A stretch of 64,000 nt of DNA from Vanilla planifolia (lineage: Eukaryota > Streptophyta > Magnoliopsida > Asparagales > Orchidaceae): the NCBI GenBank assembly GCA_023846275.1, contig CM043865.1:30237912-30301911 (forward strand), written 5' to 3'. The translations under genes were made by a program, and so were the position numbers. Of this stretch, positions 14,101-27,400 are shown piece by piece. Numbering within the stretch: the stretch's first letter is position 1; the number at the start of each line of letters is the position of its first letter. The notes beneath the pieces are model-generated. The model saw only the letters and a list, made by a program, of their open reading frames with translations, made no database searches and was not told the origin of the DNA.

Positions 14101-14966
14101 TGTTTTCTTTGCCTAGGTACATAAATTCCTTTGCTATAACCATGTACTAGCTCATTTTTTATTTTGATGCATGTCAAGGCATGATGTGTATCAAATGCCC
14201 AACGGAGGACTGTTGGAAATGGATGGAGAGATAAACATGACTTAGATTTTTTCTCCTTTTTATAGTGAAAACAAAATTTATAATTTTGAATGTTTTGTGG
14301 CTTATAAACTACATGCCAATCTTAAATTCCTCTAAACCAAAGGAATAGATATTGCAACTCTTACAAAACATGATTTCAATATCCAAGCAAACAAAGGAGC
14401 CCTTATGGACATCCCAACTTCTGTTGCAGGCTATATTCGAAAGATTTGACAGAGATAGGAGTGGGGCAATCGACTCATCTGAACTAAGTAATGCCCTTCT
14501 AAGTCTTGGATATGCAATCCCTCCATCTGTGATTCAAGTTATAATGTCCAAATACAGCGACGGAAATGGTGGTCGGGGTTCTCTCGACTTTGACAGCTTT
14601 GTCGAGTAAGTATTACTTTAGATTGTGTTATATCTTAATTATCCTTTGGCCTTTTCTCTTATATATGGAACTTTGTTTTGAATACAGGTGTGGAGTTCTT
14701 GTTAAGGTAAGGGATCACACGCTTCTTTAGAAGTAGATTTGCAGAACTCTATCACCCGGTTTATGGAACAGTTTTCTGATTCCAATATGGCATACAATAC
14801 TGTTGCTTGCCCAAACTGGATTGTTCTGCTCTTAACAGGAAACTAACCCTATATTCTGCAGGGCTTGACAGAAAAGTTCAAGGAGAAAGACGCTTGTTAC
14901 ACTGGTCATGCTACTATCAGCTACGATGATTTCATGCTCATGGTCATTCCTTTCCTGGTGCCTTAG
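11115..14966 (+). CDS. CML48: CML48-like penta-EF-hand calcium-binding protein
   Basis: Exons 11115-11505, 11673-11719, 14430-14605, 14688-14706 (only 19 bp) and 14862-14966; GT-AG sites and phases agree, giving 245 residues. The first ~75 residues are rich in Pro, Gly, Ala, Ser and Tyr, as in ALG-2/PDCD6-type proteins. EF-hand loop 1 is DRDQNGFIDEYE (residues 86-97) and loop 2 is DRDRSGAIDSSE (153-164); both keep acidic residues at positions 1, 3 and 12 and the central Gly. A third, degenerate hand (KYSDGNGG...) follows. The C-terminus, with GLTEKF and FMLMVIPF, is close to Arabidopsis CML48 as I recall it, which favours CML48 over CML49/50. The family senses calcium and binds membranes or partners; the specific role is not known to me. 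The start is the first ATG in a GC-rich leader, with no better upstream choice. Confidence 0.9.
11720..14429 (+). other. Intron 2 of CML48-like gene
   Basis: A 2.7 kb intron, much longer than the other introns of this gene (82-167 bp or so). Besides the plastid rRNA fragment at 12373-12480 it shows AT-rich sequence and open frames between 12960 and 13750 that overlap on both strands and have low-complexity composition (poly-Leu/Val one way, Asn/Thr/His-rich the other). No protein family is recognisable in them. Confidence 0.7.
12373..12480 (+). pseudogene. Nuclear copy of plastid 16S rRNA fragment (NUPT)
   Basis: About 108 bp closely match the highly conserved 16S rRNA stretch that includes AAGTCATCATGCCCCTTATG and ACACACGTGCTACAATGG, followed by a GTGAGCTAACTCC-like end. 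The form 'ggtgaggatgac' and 'ccccttatgccctggg' is plastid-type rather than E. coli-type. Transition-type differences from the usual plastid sequence (for example GACATT for GACGTC and GGGTGA for GGGCGA) fit decay of transferred DNA by cytosine deamination. It lies in the 2.7 kb intron 2 of the CML48-like gene. The following bases to about 12600 may be plastid intergenic DNA, but I could not place them. It is far too short to be a working rRNA gene. Confidence 0.88.
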
Positions 14967-15453
14967 TTCGACGATCGATTTTGTCTACAGACGACAATTA
15001 AAGTGACTCAAAAATTTGTTCAATGGATGTTATACTACACTTGAGTACCACCGGAAAGAGATGTAGTTGTATAAGTTTTCTTGTACTGACTCTGTTTGAT
15101 TACAGATTTTGTGTTTAAAAAAATTGGAAAAGAATTCAATGTTAATGAAAATAGAATTTTTGATGTATTGTTATTTATTGGGATTAAATTAAAAAAAATT
15201 TGAAACGAGTTTGAAAAAATTGCTTTCACACAGGCAAATCGTGTTGTCATGAACTAATTAAAGAAAAGTAAATGTATCTAAACTGGACTAATCAGGGCGG
15301 GGGTGGTTACGGCTCTTTTTGCCTGGAGGCAGTGGTGTTTTGAGGAATACAGTAATTTCATTTTCTATTTCTTGTAGCGAAAATTGGATATTTCCTGAAA
15401 GTTGAAGTTGGCGATCCGCCGAATTGAGGGGACGACGGCGCTGGGAGGAGGAG
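14967..15453. promoter_or_regulatory. Short intergenic spacer with NFU promoter region
   Basis: Only 487 bp separate the CML48-like stop from the NFU start on the same strand, so the 3' UTR of one gene and the promoter and leader of the other must share it. The first 300 bp are AT-rich; GC content rises from about 15290, the likely NFU promoter-proximal or leader region. No convincing TATA box was seen. Confidence 0.5.
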
Positions 15454-18400
15454 ATGAAAGGGTTTGGGAGTTTCCTCGCAAGAAAACCTCTCCTACGAAG
15501 GACTGTGAAAGCTAAACCGTTTCATGTCGAGGAGAAGCGCGGTCCCACTGCGTGGTCGATTCGTGCCCTGTCCTCTTCAGTGATGTGTCAACAACCTCGA
15601 ATCGCTTCTTTAAGCCCCTGGAAACCAGGGCCTTTTCATTTACCGAATTCGAGTCTATGGTATAGTCTTTTAGGTTGGTTTTTTGTCATCTTTCCTTCTT
15701 TGATTTCCTTGTGGTGATAAATGATGTTTTTGTTATCATGTCGAAGGTTTTCGATTTCGTTTCTTGTTCTGGTTGCATTACTGTCCTACGCGTGCATCTT
15801 ATTGTCGCGCTGAGCATTCTCTTCTTGAATGCGCAGGGCAGAAGAGGAGCATGTTTATTCAGACTCAGTCAACGCCTAATCCTTCCTCTCTTATGTTTTA
15901 TCCTGGAAAACAAGTGATGGAGGTTGGAAGTGCTGATTTTCCTAATGCCCGAGCAGCCATGTCTTCACCACTAGCTAAATCGATTTTTGCAATTGATGGT
16001 GTGTTTGTTTTTTTAAGTTATTCGGTCTTCAATTTTGCAAATTTGGTAGTGTTAATATACAAATAATTTGTCTTGTTTTGATTTATGATATTTTATTTGG
16101 ATGAGCATTTGCAATTCTTTAATCCCTGCCATTTGGCAAGTTGTATCAGTAGATGTCAGTATTTTCACAATAAACTTGCTGCATTTTTAGGTGATTTTTG
16201 AACCATGGTAATTGGAATGTACAAACTGCTTTCTTTCGCCTACTGGTAAAGCTAGTAGATGTCTGGAACATATTCGTCATATAAAAAGTTATCTATGGAA
16301 TCTTGTATCTAGAATCCGGAATTCCCTTTACTTGAAATATTGCCATGCAATGGAATTTTGAATTTAGAGTTCAAGGTTCCCTTAATTTGGAATGCAGCCT
16401 TACAACTTTCATTTTGAAATTTGATTTGAAAAAGTTGAATGAATGGTCAGCATTCTTTTCTTATTCCCTAAAGTTCTGAAATTTAAGATAAATGGTGTCA
16501 CTAATCATAAAATCACTTCAAATGGTTTACTTTTGGAAGGGATGAAATTGTGTTAAACATTGAGGTTCTTACATTAGTTTCAGATTTTTAGAGCAGAATC
16601 CACTTAAAATTCTTGTTTTAAATTGCAATTTCATGCCTGATGTGCAAGTCTTCAAATTGAGGATGCAAGCAGATCATTTTATCATTTAGCTTGTTGAAAC
16701 ATGGTATGACTTATATGATCCTTATATCAGGTTATTGTTGATTCAGGAATTACAAGAGTTTTCTTTGGATCTGATTTTGTTACTGTCACAAAGTCTGATG
16801 AAGCTTCCTGGGATTTTTTAAAACCTGAGATTTTTGCAGCAATAATGGACTTTTATAGTTCAGGTGGCACACTGTTTCTTGATTCAAATACAGCAGCTTC
16901 TAAGGATACAGCAATTCATGAGGTATATTTTCTTTTAGTTACAGTTTTTATGCACCTTTTTAAATTGCTTTGGATTAAATCTAGCAGTTAATGATTTGTT
17001 TTTTTTTTTTTCATTTTCATTGAATAAAGATATGCATTATTTGATTGTAATATTTGTTTATTAAGTTTAACACCGAGAGCCTTTTGTTACTTGTTTTATA
17101 TTGTCCTTAAGTGGTTATAATTTGAACGCTTTGATTGAAATGTTGTTTTGTATTGGTGTTAGTCATCGTAGGTTTAACAAAATTTTCATTTTCACTTAAA
17201 TATTGTGAGAAGATGAAATCTTAGTTTAGAATGAAAGATGAATGGTTGATGTCAAAAATTTCAAATGTTCTGGAAATGTGGTAACTATTTATTTCTAGGA
17301 AATTTTATATGGAAGGGTTCTTCTCTAAGATTGAAATCTTTGGAAGAGTCGTCTTTATTTTTTTGTATTGAATTCTTGTTTAATGTATATGCAAGCATAT
17401 GTAGAGTGCCTGCTAATAACTATTTGAACAATGACATTGGCCGTCATGCTATCACTTGAGCCGTACAATGACAGTATGAAAAAGTTGGATAAGGCTGAAA
17501 AAAATTATTTGTAAAAAATTGGTTTTATCTGTATATTTAACTTGGGAGTTTTTACTAGTTTTCAAATGGTTCAAATGATTTAGTTGGGTAACTGAGTTAA
17601 CTGTCTGGATGGAGTATGTTACCTTTTGTTTTATAGTATAATTTATATTGCAGTGTTTGATAGCATCTGAAAGGTTTTTGATGGTTATTGGTTATGAAAG
17701 AAGTTGATCTGAAGGTTATCAATATCTTTTCTATTTACAAATGGTGGATTAGGTGATATTGGTTTTTGTTGATTCATTGCTTTTTAATGCTAATGTTGTG
17801 GGAGAATTTTGCCAAGTTTGGAAGGTTTAGTGCCGTTTTGTTTGATTGTCATCATTTGCAGGACGATTCAGAAATTGTTGCAATGATCAAAGAACTTCTA
17901 GAGACTCGGATTCGACCAGCAGTGCAAGATGATGGCGGTGACATTGAGTACCGGGGATATGATGAGTAATCTCTTTTATTCTTTATGACAAGCATAAAAT
18001 TATGCCATATCCACCTGCTTTTGCATGCGTTCTTGCACTGATGCGCAATCTTTATATCATTGAGAGATATCTACGATTTTATACAAGATGTTTTCTAATG
18101 GAAACACTAAATCAACAAATTCATAACTTGAAAGTCATTACAAATACCATCCAAAATAACATACGAGAGTATGTCCCTCGAACTACTATATTTGTAAGTT
18201 GTTGACACCAACAAGCTAATTGACGAGCAACCACATTACTTTTCTAACTAACACAAGAAAGGAGTATAAAAGTAAAGCATAATTCAGAGTCATCACTTAA
18301 ACCTCAATTAAGAACCTTTTAGATCATTAAACAATCCCCTTTCATCACCACTTGATAGCTCTAGCTTTCATTAGTGACGAGGAATAAATTGTAAAACATG

Positions 18401-21400
18401 CTTCATTGTAGTTGATCAACACTAGTTTGAATCCTTAAGCATTATGCCTATTAACTTATCGTAGATCTCTGAAAAATGGCAACATCTACATTAGTTTTTG
18501 CAAAACATTTAGGAAGAGTTTGTTAAGCTTGTTTGTTGAACCCTTGATCTATATGTGACTTGTTTAATAACTAAAGATGCAGGAAAAAGCTCTAGAGAAA
18601 AAAAGCATAATAATGCCGATGACTTATCGCACTTTGTCGGATTCCTCGGGAAAAGCCGTCACGTCGGATTAAAGAACAGAAGATAAAATTTAACATTGTC
18701 TTGGCACTATCCCCATTCTTGCTGACCGCAAAGGGGGTCGAAGGAATCGAAAGTAGAGAGAAAGAGAGGTGCAAAAGAAGGAGAGCTTTGGGTAGCCCCT
18801 TCAATGTGATCGGAACCTTCCCAATCATCGACGAAGATCAATCGTAGGACGAGACTCTTCTGAACAAGCTCCGTCTTCCTCCATCCACAACCTTGACTTC
18901 ATCGGAAGCCTTTTCGATTTCTTCTCCCGCCTCTTCCCAAGCTGTCGAACTCCCTCACCTCATTTCCTTCTTAGGAGAAGATTCTCATCTTCTCAAGTGC
19001 CGACAACACGGAACATGTAATTAGGGATTTAAAACGGTGATTGGCTGGTACTTTCTAAAAAGCTGTCTACATCGCATGAATTAACTTGTGTCAACCCACA
19101 CGTCAACCTGCATCGATCGCTGATCCGTAGCGACCCACGTTGAACCGTGTCGAATTGTGTCGACTCGCAGACCCGCAACGACCTTCATTGCTAGCAAAAC
19201 CTATGCTGACACGTGCCAATACACATTGACCGTGCTAACCAATGTCGACCCGTGCTTACCCAAACCATTCGCATACTCTAGTGGGCTTGTGCCTGCCTAA
19301 GCCGACCCGCATTGGCTCACATTGACTTTGTGCTCACCCAGTCGACCCATCGACAGTCCCAGCCAACTCACTGTCGCCCAGGACGATTCGCCACTTATTC
19401 TCTCCGATTCTTTATCGATTATCCACCAATCTCGGCCAATTCTCTACCGATCTTGGTAAATTTTCCATCGTTCTAGCATACTCGCCTTTGATCAAGTCAA
19501 TTCGCCATTGATTCAAGCTTATTCGTTTTCGATCCAAGTCGATTCGCCAGCGATCAGGTCGATTTGCCACCAATCCAGGTTGATTCGCTGCCGATCTGAT
19601 CGATTCGCCGCAGATCTCGACTGATTCGCCGTTGGTCGCCGACGATTAGTCGTCAATCTCAGCCGAGTCTCCAATTCCAGTTGAGTCGCCGCAATTCAGG
19701 CCAAGTTGCTGTCATATTCTATCGCATAATCTCAATGTCAACCACGTCACATCTACATCCTTGAGGCATCCTTCAATAGTGCACACTAAAGGTGTGTTCT
19801 AATCTTTTCCAAACAAACTTGGGAATTTTGTTTATTCAAGTTTTCTCGTTATTACCTGAAGTTTTTGTTTAGATTCCTCAAGTCCATTTTTTGTATTAAC
19901 AATAACTAATAAAACTATTGTTTAATCTTATTAATATTTTTTAAAGTTTTTTAGATAATGCATTTTAGAGTTATTTGGTGAATAATTTGGAAAGCATTGG
20001 ACTTTGACTCAAGGACTTATTGGTGAGGTCTTTGGTAAAAACACAGTGGGCACCAAATATGAAACTTGAGAATTTGGCAAAGAAATTGAGTTTTTTTATT
20101 TCTTGTAGATTGTAAAATTTATGATAATAATCATGAGATACTAAGACAAACATATGAGATTTTTAGTGTAAGTATTTCAAATAAAAGTTTTTGAAGGATT
20201 GTTTTACACAACTCATTATATGTTGAATAAGGCATGCACTCACTTGTGCTTTCCTTACATAGGAGCATTTTGTGTTAACTCACAAACACACACTAGCTGG
20301 CGTCGCACCAATCCTATTCGATCTTGGAGCCGTTCTCGAGCCAAATCTTATTTCGATTCATATGTTTATCTCCATCATTTTTTGCTTTGTTTGTCTAAAC
20401 ATATTTTGCAATAAAATATGTCATCATCAACGTTGGTTCCAATGCATTCTTCGCCCACTATCGTTAGTCATCTGTCATCATTTGATCATTTGTTGCTCTT
20501 GATTGTTGTTGCTTAGTTGCTCAACATCACCTGCTCGCCTAAGGCCATCCATTGTTCTCCGGCTGCCTATTATCGTTTGGCCTCCTGTCACCTACCACCC
20601 TTGGATTGTCGCTAATCGTTGTCATCTGTCTCATCGACTGCTAGCATTTTAGTCACATTGTCTTTGACATATAATCATCATGTTGCATGTTTGCATAATT
20701 TTTTTTGTCATAATTTTTATCATTTATTTTTATATTTTACATTTAATATTATTGACCCACTTAGAGTTAATACCATAGAATTTTAAATATCATTTTAGAT
20801 ATCTAAATAATTTAATTTTAAAATTATTTTTTCTCATATATTTTATATTTATTATGGTTGATCCTTTGGGAGTTGATGTTATAGAATTTTAAAGATCTAT
20901 TTTAGATTCTTAAGTGATTTAACTTCAAAATTATCTTTTTTATATATTTATGATTTTTTTCAAATATATATGTTCTTTTTTTTTTGTTTTTTTCATGTAT
21001 TAAGCCATTTTTCATCTATAAATAGGAGACATTTCCTCATTATAAAGTAATTATTGATGAATAAAATTTTTCTTGTTTGTGTGCTTTCACCTTTGTGAGT
21101 ATGTGCCCAACTCTAGTTAGAGAGATTTCAATTTTTTTTCCCTTATAAGAGATAAAGATCAAAGGTGAGAGACCTTTCACTGGGAGAGTCATTAACCAAA
21201 CAAATTCACGCATCTGTCAACACTTATAAGTCTTCATTCACCCTTTTACTCTCTTGATCTAATCACTAAATTGCCCCCTTCTTAATGAGACTCCAGATCC
21301 TAGCTTACTAGATTGTTACCTCTTTAACCAAGTTTTTTCGCTAACCCAAACCTTTATCTCGTTATTCTTTTCCATCTTTAATATATCACATACCAACTCT

Positions 21401-24400
21401 AAAGGAAACTATAACCCATTATCGCTAAAATTGTGCTATTTTATAATTTTATTTTCTAAGTGAATCTAAAGTTAGGATTATTCTTTCTTCTATTAAAGTA
21501 CTTCACATAGAGTTTGTTTTAAAGTCTTTATTTTATTTGTGCGAAATTAAATGTAATAAAACTGTTTAGTAAGATTTTATGCTTAACTCTTAATATATTG
21601 TCATTTTACTTAATAATCTATGTTACAAATTTGAATGTTAATTTTTAAACAATTATAAAATACCACACATGTTATCTAACTTTAATTAGTATATGATATC
21701 ATTTAATATTATCTAATAATTTGTTGAACATCTTTAGTATTGTATGTTTCAAATTAGATTCTGATTGAAGTTTAATTTGTTCTATATCAATTTTGGTATC
21801 AGGCAATATAATTTTTTATTTAGTATAAAAAATATATTTTTTATTAATTTTTTTAACAAAAAAAATTACTTCAAAAAAATTCTTTTGCTTAGCGTGTCCA
21901 CTAAAAAACTCTTAGCTGATTTTGGGTAAACTTTTTCTTAAGTGATGATACGAAAGTAGTGATACGACTACCCAACATCTTTCCTAGGAACCATCTGGTT
22001 TTGTTTAAGAGGTCGTTTGGCAAAAGTGCGACCCTGATCACTTACCATTTTCTTGGAAGCATAACCCATTTCAATTTTGGTGGTTTATAGTTGCAATCCT
22101 TTGCCTTCAAAATTTAAAAAAAAGAAATATTAAAAAAAGAAGATATCCAATATTGTTCTTTTTCTTTGATATTCCTTTGTGTCAAACATTTGTATGATCA
22201 CAAGATTTGATAGGTCTTATCAAATGACAAATGAAAGTTAAGAATTAATCCAAAATTAAAGATAAACTAAAACCTCATGTTAGAATTATTCTGTAGTAGT
22301 TCAACTCAGATGATTAGACAAACCAATAACGTGAACCAAAACTTAGAAGAGAGAGATAATAAGAGAAGTGTCACACCCAATAATCTAGAAGAAGAAAATT
22401 GTAGTAGACGTAGGAACCATAGAAGGTATGATGATCTGATGAATCTGACCAAAATATCCATGGGAGAAATCATAATCATAAAAGAAGAAATGAACATTTT
22501 GATGAGTCAGACTTAAATATGTCTAATGAAAAGGAAATACTTAAGAGGCTTCCAGAGAGAGCATATTCTTAAAAATTTTCACTTAGGAGGGCCGACAACC
22601 AAACAAATTTTCACTTTTGCGAACACTCATAAATTTTCACCCACTCTTTTACTGTCTTGATTCAATCACCAAACCACCACCCTCCTTAACGAGGCTCCAG
22701 ATCCTAGTCTACCATTTTGTTGCCTTTTTAACCAAGCTTTTTCGCTAACTTAACCTCATTGCTCTTCTCCATCTTCGGTGCTCCACATGCCAACTCTACA
22801 GGAAATTATAAGTCACTATTGTCAAAAAGGTTTACTTTTTTCCGTAATTTTTTTTTTCTAAGTGATAAATTAAAATTAGAGTTGTTCTTTCTTTTATTAA
22901 AGTATTTTACAGAGTTTTTCTTAAATTCTTTATTTTATTTGTGTAAAATTAGATATGATAAAACTATTCAGTACAAGTTTATGCTTAAATCTTAACATGT
23001 TGTCACCTATTTTACTTAATAATTTATGTTACAAATTTTGAAGGCTAATCTTTGAGTAATTATAAAATGTTACATCCGCTACATAATCCTAATTAGTTTA
23101 TGACATCCTTTAACATTCGTTAATAATTTATTGAATATCTCTAGTATTGTAGCTTCAAATTAGACTTTGGTAAAAGTCTAATTTGTCTTACATAATTCTT
23201 ATTGAATTTCTTTAATTAAATTAGAAAATTGATAATTGCATTTTCAAAGCATGTCCATCATACTTGAACTACGTAATCTTAAAAATGTCTAAAAATGACT
23301 ACAACATACAATATGTGGCGCATTCATGTACGGTATGTCGGCCCCATGCACAGCATGTGGAAGCTTACGTACAATATGCATGTCATTACATTATAATTGG
23401 TTACTGAGTTAAAATTTTGCGTACAACACATTGATATTGATATATACCATGTCTAATTCAAATAATCATACACAAGATATTGAATGGTGTGTTGAGTGAA
23501 AAATCTGAAACTTGAGCTTTGTATGCATTTAATTTAACTTAGCATGTAGGTGAACGAATTGTGCACTGAGAGGGAAACTTGGAACCTAAATATTACGCAC
23601 ATGTTAATATTAATGGATAATATATTTAGTTCATTTGAGTTATTTTATTGTAGTAGAATGACTAAACCTGATAATCACATATAATATGTGAATTTTTTAC
23701 ATACAATGTCCATTATAATTAAAGTTTAGCATGTAATACATTTAATATATTTTATTGAATAATAACTAGTTTGATTAGAATCTGAAATTTTCATATAACC
23801 ATTTAAGGGTTGTTAAAAGTGTTTGGAGTAATTAGGAAATATTTTATAAAGGTACAAAATAGGTCCAAATATAGAGTAATTGTTAATGATCAACTACAAA
23901 TTATTTAGAAATACTTAAATAGCAAAATTCTAAACAAAATCTTTAAGAAATGAAATGTGTTGTAGGCAAATTAAAGAAGAAAAGGATGAGCCACAAGGAA
24001 AAAAGAAAGAGTGTTATGAAAACATTTTTTCATAAGTGTAATAATTCAAGGATACTTTTTCCTCAATTGTCCAAAGTTGGTAAAGAAAAAAGCAAGAATA
24101 ACAACGAGTAGGGATAACAAGAAAAGAAGGCTAGGTTAGCCACATGAAGTAACTTGGAGAGTGAAGAAGAACAAAGTTTGTTGTCTCATGCAAACTTTGC
24201 CATTGTGGATTAGAAGACTTATTTAGTTTGAATGATGTTTTAAAAAACCTTTCAAAGAAATTTAAATATTTGAAAAAGGAATACAATGAATACCTTAAAC
24301 TGAATTTAAATGAGATAAATGATAGATATTTGCATGAATTGAAAATAATTAGAGATGGTTTGGCAAACTTTATTGTTGAGAATGTAAAGAATAAAGTTGT

Positions 24401-27400
24401 TTTTGATTATATTGTATCAAATCATAATCATGGAATTGTGTATTTTAAAACAAGAAATTTTTTATTGTTAGAATTTTCTTCATTTACATTATCACTTGTT
24501 ATTGCTTGAAAAGGGATTACATTTTCAATGATTGTAAATTAGTGCAAATATTAATTTTTGTGTACCCCTTATGTGTTTGGGTTGAGAAGAATAATAAAAA
24601 TGCACCTAATAAAATTGAAATAATTGATTATAGGTTGGTTAAACTCAAATTCATTTAGGTTCTAAAACTTGGCTTATGCTTAAGCATATGTGCATATTTC
24701 CTTCAATTGAATTAGAAAGTGGAAGGAATTTATATAGAAGTATGTTGGTTATTTTTTAATAACTAATTTTAGTATATTTATAAGTTTTGAATTTGATTTC
24801 TTATATATATATATATATATATATAGAATGCCATATGCAAAAAGAAGGGAAGAAAATTAAAAAAGAAAAATCTTTGACTCTTTGGTTTTATATATTTCTT
24901 ATTTTAGAAAATTCAACAAAACATTTTAGTTTTGCCTTTTAGATAAATGATAACAAGGGGGAGAAGTAGAGAGTAAAATAAAAATTTTAAATTGCTTTAG
25001 ACTAATATAAACTTTAATTGCATATATTTAAGGGAAACATTTGTATGCTTATATGTTGTCTTTATTTTTTTATTTCATTATTAAGGAATAGTTTTGTTAT
25101 CATTGAAAGGGAGAGATTATTAAACTTTTGGTTCATATGTGATTTGTTTGATGATAATAATACCATTTTTTATTGTTATTAATATTTGTTTCTAAATATT
25201 TTTAGATTATATGTTTTAATTTTATTAGGAAAACAATTTGAAAGAATTGGTTTTTAAATTAATTTATTGGTAAGTGTTTAGTGAGATGGGCATCAAATAT
25301 GAAGTTTGAGCTACTTGACAAAGAAATTGAGTCTCTTGCTTTTAGATTGTAAAACTTATAACCATAATCATGAGACATTAAGACAGATATGAGTTTTCAT
25401 GAGTAAGAATTCGAAATAAAAAGTTTTCATAGTATCTTTTCACTGATCTCATTACATTTAAGATAGGTTAAAGCTTGCCTTCATATTTATGAAGTATCTT
25501 TTCGAAGTTTTTGTACTTATAAAATTGTCTTAATTAAGCTTAAAAATTGATATTGCATTTAAAAATATTCTCATTATATTTTGAATACATAATCTTAAAA
25601 ATATCTAAAAATAAAAATAATGTATGATAGATGACCCATTAATGTATTGTATGTTAGCCCTATGTATAATATGTGGAAGCTTATGTATGCATAGCGTTAC
25701 ATTACCATTGGTTTCCAAGTCAGAGACATTAATATTAATGCACAATAAGTCTAATTCAAATGATCGTACTTAAGTGATTGAATGGTAGTCAAGTGAAAAA
25801 CTAGGAACCTTAGCTTTGTGTATTGCACATTAATATTAAGATATAATATACTTAGTTCAATTAACTTAGCAGATAAGTGGACAGATAGTGTGTTAAGAGA
25901 AAAATATGGAACATGAGGATTAAGTATAGTCAATTTAGTTCATTTGGGTTATTTTATTGTAGGAGATTGAAGTTGAGAATAATATACAATACATAAATTT
26001 TTTGTGTACATTATATTTAGTACAATTGAGGACTAAAAGTATGGTACATTTTTTTTGGCATATGATATATTTAATATATTTTAATGAGTAACGACAAATT
26101 TGACCAAAATCTGAAATTTTTCAATATAACTATTAGAAAGCCGTTGTAGGTGTTTGAGGCTATCAGAAATGATTTAGAAAGCTAAAAAAGGGGTTGAAAC
26201 ATAGAGTAATAATTAATGATCAATTGCAAATTGTTTAAAAATTTAGTTGAGTATCATCTCATTTGTCAAGAATTTGATTAGTATAGGTGGGTTGAAGCAG
26301 GAAGCTAATTTATGCATCCTTTATCCGCCAAACAAGGATTTTGTGAGCTAAGTTGAAAATCCTTTTCAAAGCTTTTACGCTATGATTTAGTGTGCGTCTT
26401 GATCTAATTGTTAGGTTACAGAAAATTGTATTTTAAGCTTTATTTTGTTTCTCTTTGTCCCTTTGCAAGACGTTGCATTTGAATTTTTATTTGGTCTTTT
26501 TATTGTAGACTAATATGGGTCGGTGTTGTAGGGTTCTCTAACCTAATATTGTAAGCTTATATAAGCCAATGTTATAAGCTTATATGAGCCAATGATTTGT
26601 AGAGTCATTTGATTCCATATGTAGAGTCTTCTAAGTCAATGTGTGAGGTTTTTCGTACTCGCATTTGTGAAAAGCTTTTGACTTGGATCTTTTGATTGGA
26701 GCATAGATCCATATTTTGATTAAATCATTTAAAAACTATTATATTTTTATTTTATTACATTCCTTATACAAAAGTTTTTAAAATTAATAAGTTCTTTTAA
26801 CAAATAAAGTTTGAGAGCAATTATACTAAAAAATGGTACAAGTCTTCCATTGTTTCACTATTTATTCTTCGGACTGTGATGTTTATTATTCATCTTCTCT
26901 GATATGTAGACATCCTAACTCCTATTTTTCAACACTCCTCAAATCTTAGGTTTGCAGACTTTTCAAAGCCTCAAGGTACGAATCTTCTCCCCCTGCAATC
27001 TCATAAGTAGAGTTTGATTTACATTAATGCTTTATGGATTAAGCACCAACATAGGAGAGAGGATCATAACAACTCATCTTAAAAAATTTGAGAATGAAGC
27101 ACACCAATCAAGACTTACTCCATAAAACACCTTAACTCACATGCTTGCGTACTTCAGAAGTTTATCCTACAGAACATGTATGAAAGCTACCATCCCAAAT
27201 GAGCACCTAGAACAAGAAGAAGAATTAATAGCTCTCTTTTGTAGAAGTCTTTTTCCCTTCTTAGCTGACTGGGCTAGACTGAACAATTCAAAATTCCTAA
27301 ACCCTAAACCTCTTTGATGCTTTGGTTGGCACAATATCTTCCATCCCCATCAATGCAATTTTGCATTATTTATCACAACACTAAAACCAACGCAACATAC

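Noticed and set aside
15424-15453. Upstream start for NFU at 15424
   Set aside because: The triplet there is TTG; the first in-frame ATG is at 15454 and gives a normal mitochondrial presequence.
15661-15673. Alternative NFU exon 1 donor at 15661
   Set aside because: It leaves phase 2 and does not rejoin the GQKRSMFIQ frame of exon 2; the donor at 15674 does.
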